Positions 1-6,730 are shown, numbered from the stretch's first letter. The stretch is 11,566 nt of DNA from JBELMB01 sp042088665 (GCA_042088665.1 JBELMB010000161.1:1-11566); one strand, 5' to 3'. Numbers and translations: made by a program. Notes: a model not told the origin generated them from the letters alone.

Positions 1-468
1 GGCCATGGTGTCTGCCATGGCGGGCAGGATGACAAAGAGCATCAGCGCGCAGGCGGCAATGGCGCCCGCGGTGTAGGTCAGCACCTTGCGGCCAGTGCCC
101 TTGTGCAGGTCCGTGCGAAAGAGATCGGGGCGGGTGCGATGCAGCCAGTCCACCAGATCGGGATCGCTGATCACGAGGCGCGCAACATCCCGGGGCGATT
201 CGTCGGTGCTTTCGGCGTGGCGGGTGAGCGTCAGCCGCGTCCGGTCAGAGGCGTCGCCAAGCGCCCGCAAGTCCATCAGACGCCAGCGCAGCGGTTGGGG
301 CAGGCTGTCGCCCGTGACACAGAGCGCGTGGCGGTCCACTGACAGGGTGATGTGTACCTTGTGGCGTTGGGCCGTATGCCCGTCAAAGAACTGCGCCGGA
401 GTGCCGGTAGACCTGTCCGACGCGTCGCGCGCAGCGCCATCGATCCCGGGCGTGTCGTTTGAAGCCAT
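1..468 (-). CDS. M48-type membrane metallopeptidase paralogue, N-terminal part (cut by window edge)
   Basis: An open frame runs on the minus strand from an ATG at 468 to the first base of the window, giving 156 residues with no stop. The start lies 3 nt beyond the stop of the DUF898 gene upstream and is preceded by a GGGGGAG about 11 nt away. Residues 1-130 form a soluble domain that includes ARLVISDPDL. A single hydrophobic segment at about 134-151 is followed by ADTMA. The full-length M48 protein encoded at 1793-2914 has the same plan, with ARLVLTDDSI, one membrane segment and then ADQLADTL. The upstream partner is also of the same family in both cases. I therefore infer that this is a second membrane-anchored M48 zinc peptidase. 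The catalytic HEXXH part lies outside the window, so activity cannot be judged. The alternative is a stand-alone N-terminal domain. Confidence 0.72.
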   Translation of the reverse strand, partial: MASNDTPGIDGAARDASDRSTGTPAQFFDGHTAQRHKVHITLSVDRHALCVTGDSLPQPLRWRLMDLRALGDASDRTRLTLTRHAESTDESPRDVARLVISDPDLVDWLHRTRPDLFRTDLHKGTGRKVLTYTAGAIAACALMLFVILPAMADTMA

Positions 469-471
469 GAC

Positions 472-1686
472 CTAGATCGCTCCCCCGATGTCTAGCGCAT
501 CGGCAAAGCCCTCGGCATCGACGCCGGTCTCTGCCTCGCGCTGCGTGATCTCGTTCAGTGCATCGGGGTTCACGATCTGGATCGTGGTCACGTAATGCGC
601 CAGAATCGGCTGCGTGATCAGGATGAGGCTCAGCGCCTGCAACAAGGCCAGACCGACGAGGTAGCCGACAACGGCAAACACCGCGAGCACCGCAATGGCC
701 ACCATCGAATCCGGGTCGAGGGAGACGCCAAGCACGGCGGCCACACCACCGACGATACCGAAAACCACCGAAGAGAGCAGGCCAAGCAGCAGCCCCCCCA
801 ACAGGAAGGTCTTGATCACGTCACCGCTGCGCGGCTCTGCGGTGAACCGCACTGCATCGCCCAACCGCTTGCGGCTGGTCAGATAGCCAAAGGACCGCAC
901 GCCGTAGATCACGCTGCCGATGAAAATCCAGACATAGCCAACCGTCGCCACGATGCCGCCAATGACGGCCAGCGCCACAAGCTCTGCCACACCGGCGCCG
1001 ATGGCGACACCGGTGCCCACGACAAGCAGGCCCAACCCGATAAAGACATGCTTCATCGCCGGGTAGAGTTCCGTCCATTTGCCGTCCTGCGTGAGGCGCG
1101 TGGCGCCATAATAGCTGCGGTCGGTCATGTATTTCTCCAGCTTGAAGGTGGAGAGGGGCGACAGGATCCCCAGCGTGACAATGTTGAGCAGACCATAGCC
1201 CAAGGCGCGCCAGACGTAGCCCCAGGCGCCCTTTTCCATACCGCAGCGAATGCCGCGAAAGCGGGTGCGCGCCATCTTGTAGCGGCGCGCGCGGTAGGCG
1301 GCATAGAGAAAGAAAGGCAGGACCGCGAAGAAGGTGATGTAGATGGCGATCAGCTGCGTAAAGACCTGCGCGTCATTCTCGGGCGCGACCATGATGTTGA
1401 GGCCGAAATAGAACAGCACCATCTGTACGATGCCGAGATAAATCGCGAGAAAGACGATCGCGACAAGGAAGCCGAGGAATTTTTCCAGCCCTGTGCCTGT
1501 ATACTCGAACGTGTCCCCATCCGCGCTGACAGAGGACCAGATGTACTTGCGGATGCGGGTTTTTTGCCAGAACCGGTAGATGCCGAGGGTCAAGACCGTC
1601 AGCAGCCCGGTCTGGAAAGCGAGATTGAAAAGCGGGCCTTTTTCGCCGGTATATGAAATTTCCAGCGTGTTGGGATCGGACGACAT
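472..1686 (-). CDS. DUF898 (YjgN-like) polytopic inner-membrane protein, copy 1
   Basis: This 404-residue protein has about eight hydrophobic segments, at roughly 20-37, 70-96, 110-130, 160-178, 213-233, 236-262, 291-320 and 328-358, so it is an integral inner-membrane protein. It matches the DUF898/YjgN family by the segment LTVLTLGIYRFWQKTR (29-44), followed by an Arg/Lys-rich stretch, by YRARRYKMARTR (131-142), and by the tail EGFADALDIGGAI. No biochemical function is established for the family. The ATG at 1686 was chosen because AGGTG (1695-1699) sits 8 nt upstream. An in-frame TTG at 1692 would add two residues but leaves a very short spacing. The M48 gene starts 3 nt after its stop, so the two are almost certainly co-translated. 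The protein is a diverged paralogue of the one at 2911-4158. Confidence 0.88.
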   Translation of the reverse strand: MSSDPNTLEISYTGEKGPLFNLAFQTGLLTVLTLGIYRFWQKTRIRKYIWSSVSADGDTFEYTGTGLEKFLGFLVAIVFLAIYLGIVQMVLFYFGLNIMVAPENDAQVFTQLIAIYITFFAVLPFFLYAAYRARRYKMARTRFRGIRCGMEKGAWGYVWRALGYGLLNIVTLGILSPLSTFKLEKYMTDRSYYGATRLTQDGKWTELYPAMKHVFIGLGLLVVGTGVAIGAGVAELVALAVIGGIVATVGYVWIFIGSVIYGVRSFGYLTSRKRLGDAVRFTAEPRSGDVIKTFLLGGLLLGLLSSVVFGIVGGVAAVLGVSLDPDSMVAIAVLAVFAVVGYLVGLALLQALSLILITQPILAHYVTTIQIVNPDALNEITQREAETGVDAEGFADALDIGGAI

Positions 1687-1696
1687 GAACAAAACA

Positions 1697-1701
1697 CCTT
1701 T
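1697..1701 (-). promoter_or_regulatory. Ribosome binding site of DUF898 copy 1
   Basis: The minus strand reads GAAAGGTG here. AGGTG can pair with the 16S rRNA tail and lies 8 nt before the ATG at 1686. This favours that ATG over the TTG at 1692. Confidence 0.45.
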
Positions 1702-1705
1702 CGCG

Positions 1706-1750
1706 CAGGGCGGGACAATGCCCCAAGTTTGTGGGGCGGCGCTGGCCCTG
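1706..1750. repeat. Nested inverted repeats between the two DUF898-M48 pairs
   Basis: An inner perfect stem pairs GCCCCA (1720-1725) with TGGGGC (1732-1737) around a 6-nt loop. It is flanked by an outer perfect arm pair, CAGGGC (1706-1711) and GCCCTG (1745-1750). The structure lies between the M48 stop (1793) and the DUF898 start (1686), immediately upstream of the ribosome binding site. No T-tract follows on either strand, so it is not a typical intrinsic terminator. It could be an operator, a leader structure or a factor-dependent end. Confidence 0.45.
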
Positions 1751-1792
1751 TAAAGTCCGGATTTGCAGCTCTTTTGTGAAGCGTTTCGGGCT

Positions 1793-2914
1793 TTAGTCAG
1801 GCGAGGTTTGCGAGCAGATCGCGCGCAGTGCCTGCCATCCCTTGTCGTCCATCATCCGCCAGTGCACGAAGCCCGATGGCTCTGCCGCGCGCGCCGCGGC
1901 GATACGGTCTTGCGGGGCAGGGTGGGACAGGAAATGCTGCACGATGCCGTCATGTGGTTCATCGCCCACGCTGTCCGCGAAGAAGTCGGCCAGAGCCGCG
2001 GGGGACAGCTGTGCGGCGCGCATCAGATCATGGGCAAAGACATCGGCGGTGGCTTCTGCGGACTGGCTGTATTGCGCCTCGATCAGGCTTTCGGCGAGAA
2101 ACAGCATCAGCGCGCCCCCGGCAAAATCTCCGAACAGCAGGCCCAGCACACCGATGGATCCGGCAGACCGCAGCGCGTGGCGGGTCGGGTCCTTGTTCAC
2201 CACGTGGCCGATTTCATGGGCAAAGACTGCGGCGACCTCTTCGGGTTTGCCGGCAGCCTCGATCAGTCCGCGGGCAAAGACGATGTGGCCGCCCGGCAGC
2301 GCAAAGGCATTGACCATGTCGTGGTCCAGCACCCGCACGGTCAGTTCCAGCGGCTGATCGGTGCTTTGCAACAGGCGTGTTTCAATGGCGGCGAGTGCGC
2401 GCAGACCCTCTGGCGCTGTGCAGAACGGCACCGGCGCACCACCGGGCTCGGTCAGCGCGGTGCGGATCTGCGCCAGCGTGACCTGACCGAGGGCGCGCTC
2501 GCCCTCCGGCGGCAAGGTGTCGGCAAGCTGGTCGGCCATCAGCGGCACCAGCACCGTCAAGATCAGCGCAACGGAGGCCAGCGCAGCGCAGGCCCAGGCC
2601 ACCAGCCGCCCGCGCCGGACGAATGGCGCGGGCGTTGTGCGTTCGGGCAGACGGGCCCGGATGCTGTCATCGGTGAGCACGAGCCGTGCGACCGGGTCGC
2701 CCGTGAGCCGCAGCAGGATCAGGTCCCGCCCGGCCTGGTCCGGCACTTCGCGGATCTGATCAAGGGGCCAGTCCACCCCGGCGCCGACCAGCGCCTTGCG
2801 GGTTTCGTCGATTGTCAGGCTGACGCGGCGCGGCGCGGCCTGCGTTCCGTCAAGTAACACGCCCTCGACGTCGAACCGGGGCGCCTTTGCACCGACATGA
2901 ACGACCATCGTCAT
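1793..2914 (-). CDS. Membrane-anchored M48 family zinc metallopeptidase
   Basis: This 373-residue protein has an N-terminal soluble domain (1-100), one strong membrane segment (about 106-126) and a C-terminal M48 peptidase domain. The zinc site is visible: HEIGH at 233-237 gives two histidine ligands and the catalytic glutamate, and ExxxD (E287, D291) supplies the third ligand. The M48-typical segment NAFALPGGHIVF (202-213) precedes the zinc motif, and SHPAPQDRI (330-338) follows. All key residues are intact, so an active endopeptidase facing one side of the inner membrane is likely, as in HtpX/BepA-like quality-control proteases. The substrate is unknown. A second hydrophobic stretch (about 250-275) lies between the zinc ligands. 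The ATG at 2914 overlaps the upstream DUF898 stop as ATGA, with GGGGG 7 nt upstream; an alternative ATG lies two codons in. Confidence 0.92.
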   Translation of the reverse strand: MTMVVHVGAKAPRFDVEGVLLDGTQAAPRRVSLTIDETRKALVGAGVDWPLDQIREVPDQAGRDLILLRLTGDPVARLVLTDDSIRARLPERTTPAPFVRRGRLVAWACAALASVALILTVLVPLMADQLADTLPPEGERALGQVTLAQIRTALTEPGGAPVPFCTAPEGLRALAAIETRLLQSTDQPLELTVRVLDHDMVNAFALPGGHIVFARGLIEAAGKPEEVAAVFAHEIGHVVNKDPTRHALRSAGSIGVLGLLFGDFAGGALMLFLAESLIEAQYSQSAEATADVFAHDLMRAAQLSPAALADFFADSVGDEPHDGIVQHFLSHPAPQDRIAAARAAEPSGFVHWRMMDDKGWQALRAICSQTSPD

Positions 2915-4158
2915 AGCGAGACCCCCACGTCCAGCGCCTCGGCAAAGCCTTCGGCCTCCAGATGGTCGTCGCGGGGGCGTTGCCGGATCCCGGTCAGCGC
3001 ATCGGCGTTCTCAAGCCGCAACCCCTCCGCGGTGAGCCGCAACAGTGGCAGCCGGACAAAGGTCTGTGTCAGCGCCGACCATAGCAGGAATGTGGCAAAG
3101 TAGCTGACCACGATCAGCGCGATCAGGGCAGGTGTTGCGACCTGCGCAAGGACCGGCGGCACACCTTCCAGCCCCAAGGCTACGATGGTTTCCAGCGGCT
3201 GCAATTCCACAAGGCACAACACCAGCAGTGCCAGCGGGGCGGCGGTGGCGAGGGCTGCCAGCCCATAGCCCAGAAGCGAGACCAGAAGCACCCGACGCGG
3301 CGACAGGGTCAGGGCCAGCCGCAGCGGGCCGATGGTCTTTTGCGCGGTCAACCGCTTGAGCGTTTCGACCCGGTAATAGGCCAGCGCATAGAGCAGGACC
3401 GCGCCACCGGCGAGGCCGGTCCAGAGGCTCATTTGTGGGGCGTCTTCGCTGTAGGCCAGCGACAGGCCCCCCAGGATCAGCGCGACCCAGTGCCAGCGCA
3501 GCGCGCCAAAGAGCATCGTCCAGCGACCGCCCTGCGCCATGCGCTGGTCCCCGAAGAAGGTTCTGTCGGCGCGATATTGTTCCAGCTTGAATGTCATGCG
3601 CGGCCAAAGCAGCCCCAGTGTCAGCAGGGTCAGCGCCCCGTGCCAGAGCGCGCGCAAGGCATAGCCCCACGCACCGGGCGCCTGACCAAAGCGCAATCCA
3701 ACCCAGCGGGTGCGCGCCAGCACGTAACGCCGGGCGCGATATTGCGCGTAAAACCAGAACGGCAGGATCCCCAGCAGGCTGACCGCATAGGCGGCGGCCT
3801 GTCCCTGCAGAAGCGCAAAACTGATCACCATCAGCGCAAGGTTCACCACGCCGATGTAGAAGGCCAGCACCACGACGGCGATCAGGAATCCCAGCAGTTT
3901 TTCAAAGGGATCTCCCACGTATTCAAGCGGATAGCCACCCGGTCGCAGCGACGACCACAGCCAGCGCCGCACGCGGGTCTTTTGCCAGAAGCGATAGATC
4001 CCAAGGGTGAGCACGGTCAGCACACCGGTCCAGAACACAAGGCCGAACAGGTGCCTGCGCTGGCCTGCCGTCTCCGTCTCCCAGATCTGTCCGATGCGCT
4101 CCTGCTCGGCCAAGGCATCGCGCGCCTTGGCCCATGGCGCTGTATCCACCCCGTTCAC
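2911..4158 (-). CDS. DUF898 (YjgN-like) polytopic inner-membrane protein, copy 2
   Basis: This 415-residue multi-pass membrane protein is paralogous to the one at 472-1686. Both share the stretch TGxLTVLTLGIYRFWQKTR (here 44-62), a YRARRYxxARTR motif (140-151), a TFKLEQYRADRTFFG segment (189-203) and an acidic C-terminal tail, EGFAEALDV (403-411). Hydrophobic segments cover about 38-55, 87-118, 122-139, 165-184, 222-236, 244-262, 289-318 and 338-362. The start is a GTG at 4158 with AGAGG 5 nt upstream. An N-terminal extension of about 20 polar residues is absent from copy 1. Its TGA overlaps the ATG of the M48 gene, which indicates translational coupling. The family function is unknown. The adjacent protease suggests a joint envelope role, which is inference only. 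Confidence 0.88.
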   Translation of the reverse strand: MNGVDTAPWAKARDALAEQERIGQIWETETAGQRRHLFGLVFWTGVLTVLTLGIYRFWQKTRVRRWLWSSLRPGGYPLEYVGDPFEKLLGFLIAVVVLAFYIGVVNLALMVISFALLQGQAAAYAVSLLGILPFWFYAQYRARRYVLARTRWVGLRFGQAPGAWGYALRALWHGALTLLTLGLLWPRMTFKLEQYRADRTFFGDQRMAQGGRWTMLFGALRWHWVALILGGLSLAYSEDAPQMSLWTGLAGGAVLLYALAYYRVETLKRLTAQKTIGPLRLALTLSPRRVLLVSLLGYGLAALATAAPLALLVLCLVELQPLETIVALGLEGVPPVLAQVATPALIALIVVSYFATFLLWSALTQTFVRLPLLRLTAEGLRLENADALTGIRQRPRDDHLEAEGFAEALDVGVSL

Positions 4159-4237
4159 GACCGCCTCTTCTGCACCTTGGTTCCCCGGAGCAGAGTGGCC
4201 TGTCGTTCAGGTCATGACAAGGTGGATCTGAGAGCGG

Positions 4238-4810
4238 TCACCGGTTGGCGCCGGGCACCCAGAGCACGTCGTCCTTGCCATCGTTGTTCGCCACGCGGGC
4301 GGCGACAAAGAACCAGTCGCTGAGGCGGTTGAGATAGGTCACCGCCGCGGCATTGACCGTTTCCATCGTGGCCAGTTCAACGGTGAGCCGCTCGGCCCGG
4401 CGGGCCACGGTGCGGCACTGGTGCAGATAGGCCGACAGCGCCGAGCCCCCCGGCAGGATAAAGCTGCGCAGCGGCGTGAGCTTTGCGTTCATTTCGTCGA
4501 TCTCGGCCTCAAGCCGGTCCACCTGCGCCTGCGCCATGCGCAACGGCGGGTATTCTGCATTGGCGTCCTGTTCCATGTCCGGGCGGCACAGATCCGCGCC
4601 AAGATCGAACAGGTCGTTCTGGATCCGGCTGAGTTGCGCATCCAGCGCGTCCTCGGCGTGCAGGCGGGCTATGCCGACAATCGAGTTCAGCTCATCCGAG
4701 GTGCCATAAGCAGCAACGCGGGTGGAAAACTTGGCCACGCGCGCGCCATTGCCAAGGGCGGTTTCGCCCGCATCACCGGTTTTCGTGTAAATCTTGTTGA
4801 GAACGACCAT
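4238..4810 (-). CDS. pduO: PduO-type cob(I)alamin adenosyltransferase
   Basis: This 190-residue protein is of normal family length. It transfers the 5'-deoxyadenosyl group of ATP to cob(I)alamin (or a corrinoid precursor) to form the adenosylcobalamin coenzyme, acting in the cytoplasm, usually as a trimer. The N-terminal nucleotide-binding motif IYTKTGDAGETALGNG is at 7-22, RVAAYGTSDELNS at 31-43, FILPGGSALSAYLH at 117-130, RTVARRAER at 133-141, and YLNRLSDWFFVAAR at 159-172. These place it in the PduO/MMAB family rather than the CobA/BtuR or EutT types. The start is well defined: GGAGG at 4817-4821 lies 6 nt before the ATG, which overlaps the stop of the HIG1-like gene (TGATG). It is therefore coupled to that gene. 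Confidence 0.95.
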   Translation of the reverse strand: MVVLNKIYTKTGDAGETALGNGARVAKFSTRVAAYGTSDELNSIVGIARLHAEDALDAQLSRIQNDLFDLGADLCRPDMEQDANAEYPPLRMAQAQVDRLEAEIDEMNAKLTPLRSFILPGGSALSAYLHQCRTVARRAERLTVELATMETVNAAAVTYLNRLSDWFFVAARVANNDGKDDVLWVPGANR

Positions 4811-5013
4811 CAGTTGCCTCCGCGCAGCCAGACGAACAGCAGGATCAGAACAATGGCGATGAACTGGGCGCCGATCCGCCAGCGCATCGCCTTGTTGGCG
4901 TATTTCTTGTTGAACTCTCCGCCCTTGGCAAAGCTGCCAATGCCGAACAAGAGGATCGCCACCACGCCGAACATGACCAGCGCGATAACGATGAACAGGG
5001 GGTCGTCTGCCAT
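4810..5013 (-). CDS. Small twin-transmembrane protein, HIG1 domain-like
   Basis: This 67-residue protein has two membrane segments (about 5-26 and 47-64) joined by a short basic loop. The loop and start of the second helix, NKAMRWRIGAQ (40-50), resemble the HIG1 domain (N-K-x-M-R-x-R-x-x-x-Q pattern). Proteins of this family are associated with respiratory oxidase assembly or supercomplexes in mitochondria. Small alphaproteobacterial members are usually annotated only as twin transmembrane or HIG1 proteins, so the role here is inferred. The ATG at 5013 is supported by AGGAG 5 nt upstream. The frame is open further, to a possible start at 5082, but the extra residues do not look membrane-protein-like and lack a ribosome binding site. 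It is the first gene of a two-gene unit with the adenosyltransferase. Confidence 0.82.
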   Translation of the reverse strand: MADDPLFIVIALVMFGVVAILLFGIGSFAKGGEFNKKYANKAMRWRIGAQFIAIVLILLFVWLRGGN

Positions 5014-5018
5014 TTCAA

Positions 5019-5023
5019 CTCCT
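5019..5023 (-). promoter_or_regulatory. Ribosome binding site of the HIG1-like gene
   Basis: The minus strand reads AGGAG followed by a 5-nt spacer and ATG. This fixes the start at 5013 and rules against the longer frame from 5082. Confidence 0.7.
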
Positions 5024-5094
5024 AATCTTTGACGGCCACATAGCGGGGTCTGTGCCAAAAGCGAAGTCTTTCGCACGGGCAAGGGTGTCGCGCG

Positions 5095-5118
5095 CCGTCT
5101 TTGCCGCCCGTCTTTGCC
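5095..5118. repeat. Two 11-bp direct repeats
   Basis: CCGTCTTTGCC occurs at 5095-5105 and again at 5108-5118, a 13-bp period. On the minus strand the copies read GGCAAAGACGG. They lie just downstream of the dehydrogenase stop and about 80 nt upstream of the HIG1-like gene. They could be a tandem protein-binding site or chance duplication. Confidence 0.45.
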
Positions 5119-5125
5119 CCGTGCA

Positions 5126-5980
5126 TCAGCCCTTGGCGCAGAGCCAGTCCAGCGCCGGGGTCGGCAGGATCCGCCGGGCGAGGCCCATGATCCAGGTGCC
5201 CTTGGTAATGTAGTAGCGCCCTTTTGGATTGGGGCTTTCCAGCGCCCGGATCACCACATCCGCCGCCGCGGAGGGGGGCAGGTCAAAGGTGCCGGGTGGA
5301 CGCTTTTCGTAGAGCATCCCCAGCAGCGTGCTTTCGTATTGCGCGGCCCGGGCCGAGGATTTCCAATCGATCCAGCGTTCGAAATGCGGGATGGAGTTGG
5401 TCCGGATCCGGGTGGTGATCGGCCCGGTGTTCAGCGTGATGATATGGATCGGGGTGTCGCGCATCTCGATGCGCAGGGTGTCGGTCAGCCCTTCCATCGC
5501 GAATTTGGTGCTGTTGTAGGCCGCTCGCCAGGGCGCCACCACCAGACCCAGAACCGAAGAATTCTGAATGATGCGCCCATGACCCTGCGCCCGCATGACC
5601 GGGATCGTGCGCCGCGTGAGATCGTGCCAGCCAAAGACATTCGCTTCGAAAATGGCGCGCAGGGCCTCTGTCGGGAGATCCTCGGCAGCGCCGGGCATCG
5701 CATAGGCGCCATTGTTGAACAGCGCGTCAAGCGTGCCGCCCGTTGCGGTCAGCACTTCGTCGAATGCGCGCGCGATGCTTTCCGGGTCAGAGTAATCCAG
5801 TTGTGGCGCGTCAAAGCCTGCATCGCGATACAGGTCGCAATCGCGGGCTTGACGGCAACTGGCAAAGACACGCCAGCCGCGTGCCTTCAGAGCCTTGGCA
5901 GAGGCCTCGCCTATGCCCGACGCACAGCCGGTGATCAGGATGCTGCGACCGAACCCCGGCCCGGCCGTGTCCGGTGTCAA
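5126..5980 (-). CDS. Short-chain dehydrogenase/reductase (SDR), classical type
   Basis: This 284-residue NAD(P)-dependent oxidoreductase has a Rossmann fold. The cofactor motif TGCASGIG (17-24) follows the first strand. Arg43 after the second strand would suit NADP(H). The structural motif appears as NNGA (89-92) in place of NNAG, a common variant. The catalytic set is Asn114, Ser141/142, Tyr155 and Lys159 (YNSTK), followed by TGPITT (185-190). The length and the C-terminal extension after 230 fit the SDR subgroup that includes retinol- and steroid-dehydrogenase-like bacterial proteins. The substrate cannot be read from sequence. The only start near the N-terminus is a TTG at 5980 that overlaps the stop of the upstream SH3 gene as TTGA, and no ATG or GTG precedes the cofactor motif. 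Weak initiation with dependence on coupling is likely. Confidence 0.9.
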   Translation of the reverse strand: MTPDTAGPGFGRSILITGCASGIGEASAKALKARGWRVFASCRQARDCDLYRDAGFDAPQLDYSDPESIARAFDEVLTATGGTLDALFNNGAYAMPGAAEDLPTEALRAIFEANVFGWHDLTRRTIPVMRAQGHGRIIQNSSVLGLVVAPWRAAYNSTKFAMEGLTDTLRIEMRDTPIHIITLNTGPITTRIRTNSIPHFERWIDWKSSARAAQYESTLLGMLYEKRPPGTFDLPPSAAADVVIRALESPNPKGRYYITKGTWIMGLARRILPTPALDWLCAKG

Positions 5981-6606
5981 TTGTTGGCAGCGCTCAGGAA
6001 GCTGTCGGACATCCAGCCAATATCGGATCCGTCAAGGGCGCGCAGTTTGACCCATCCGTCACCAGCGCTGTCCAGCACTTCGACCTCTTCACCGCGCAGC
6101 AACTGCGTGACCACGTCAAAATCGGTGGAGGGACCCTGACGCAGGTTCACGCGCGATCCGGTGACGCTGCGATAATCGACAGGCTTGAGGTTCAGAACAA
6201 CGGGCGACTGAACGACAACCGCATCGCTGATCACGGCGGGTTGGTCCAGCGATGCAAGCTTCTCGCCTGCTGCCGGCAGCGTCGCGCTGGGCAGGGAGGG
6301 CGCAGAGAGCGTCTGTGCCGGGGCAAACACCGTCTTGACCTGATTGGGGCGCGGCTGCGCCTCGGCAAATCCAGCCAGATCCGGGCTGTCATCGCGGGTC
6401 ACAGCCTCGGCGGCCAGCTTGGCGGCGGGCGTGATGGGCGCATTGGCCAGCACGAGCTTTGGATGCACGGCAGGACGCGGCTCAAGGACGGGCGCCTCGG
6501 CAAGGAGGTCCACCCCGTTTTCGCCCGGAATAAATTCAGTGCCGCCGGACAGTTCGAACCAAGCCCAACCCAGAACGGCAAATGTAACCAGCATGACGCG
6601 TGTCAT
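5977..6606 (-). CDS. SH3b-domain protein with N-terminal membrane anchor or signal
   Basis: This 209-residue protein starts at an ATG at 6606, preceded by a GGGGGG run with a 5-nt gap. The frame stays open to 6801 but that part enters the parC start region and has no plausible ribosome site. Residues 2-18 form a short hydrophobic segment, either a signal peptide or an uncleaved anchor. Residues 20-145 are low-complexity, Ala/Pro-rich and probably disordered. Residues 146-206 form a bacterial SH3 (SH3_3) domain with SRVNLRQGPSTDFDVV (151-166), GEEVEVLDSAGDGWVKL (172-188) and GWMSDSFL (197-204). Such domains generally sit in the envelope and may bind peptidoglycan or protein partners. The molecular role is unknown. 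It is co-translated with the SDR gene, which overlaps its stop by 4 nt. Confidence 0.88.
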   Translation of the reverse strand: MTRVMLVTFAVLGWAWFELSGGTEFIPGENGVDLLAEAPVLEPRPAVHPKLVLANAPITPAAKLAAEAVTRDDSPDLAGFAEAQPRPNQVKTVFAPAQTLSAPSLPSATLPAAGEKLASLDQPAVISDAVVVQSPVVLNLKPVDYRSVTGSRVNLRQGPSTDFDVVTQLLRGEEVEVLDSAGDGWVKLRALDGSDIGWMSDSFLSAANN

Positions 6607-6611
6607 ACTAT

Positions 6612-6617
6612 CCCCCC
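6612..6617 (-). promoter_or_regulatory. Ribosome binding site of the SH3b gene
   Basis: A run of six G on the minus strand followed by ATAGT and ATG supports the start at 6606 over upstream in-frame codons. Confidence 0.45.
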
Positions 6618-6705
6618 AGTAAACCAAAAACAGCACAGATCGTGCCATGTCACAGACAGCCTTGTGATATAAACTTAACTTATCCGATTCCCCCCCGTGG
6701 CCTAA

Positions 6706-6730
6706 AGGGAAAAACCGGGAGAATTTCCCT
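6706..6730. repeat. Inverted repeat upstream of parC
   Basis: AGGGAAA (6706-6712) and TTTCCCT (6724-6730) are perfect reverse complements separated by 11 nt. They lie 45 nt before the parC ATG within the divergent spacer shared with the SH3b gene. The same spacer has an AT-rich patch (6664-6685) and a run of seven C just after it. It could be an operator or leader hairpin. No convincing -35/-10 pair could be assigned. Confidence 0.4.

Noticed and set aside
86..475. Plus-strand open frames at the left edge
   Set aside because: The minus-strand frame over the same bases is open for the full 468 nt, follows the DUF898 stop at operon-like spacing, and matches the N-terminal plan of the M48 paralogue.
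595..1656. Long open frame antisense to DUF898 copy 1, and similar long antisense frames at 1763-2857, 3340-4323, 6680-7561, 7715-8776 and 9577-10623
   Set aside because: They lie opposite genes with clear family motifs. Their translations are rich in Arg, Gln, His and Gly, as expected from complementary high-GC codons, and contain no recognisable domains.
4211..4218. Palindrome GTCATGAC between the adenosyltransferase and DUF898 copy 2
   Set aside because: It is only 8 bp with no extending symmetry, expected by chance at this scale.
5057..5074. Possible terminator hairpin after the SDR gene (GCGAA-AGAC-TTCGC followed by TTTT on the minus strand)
   Set aside because: The stem is only 5 bp and the T-tract only four bases. 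This is too weak to call an intrinsic terminator.
5014..5125. Cobalamin riboswitch before the adenosyltransferase unit
   Set aside because: The 112-nt spacer is short for the class and no B12-box-like segment or matching stem set was seen.
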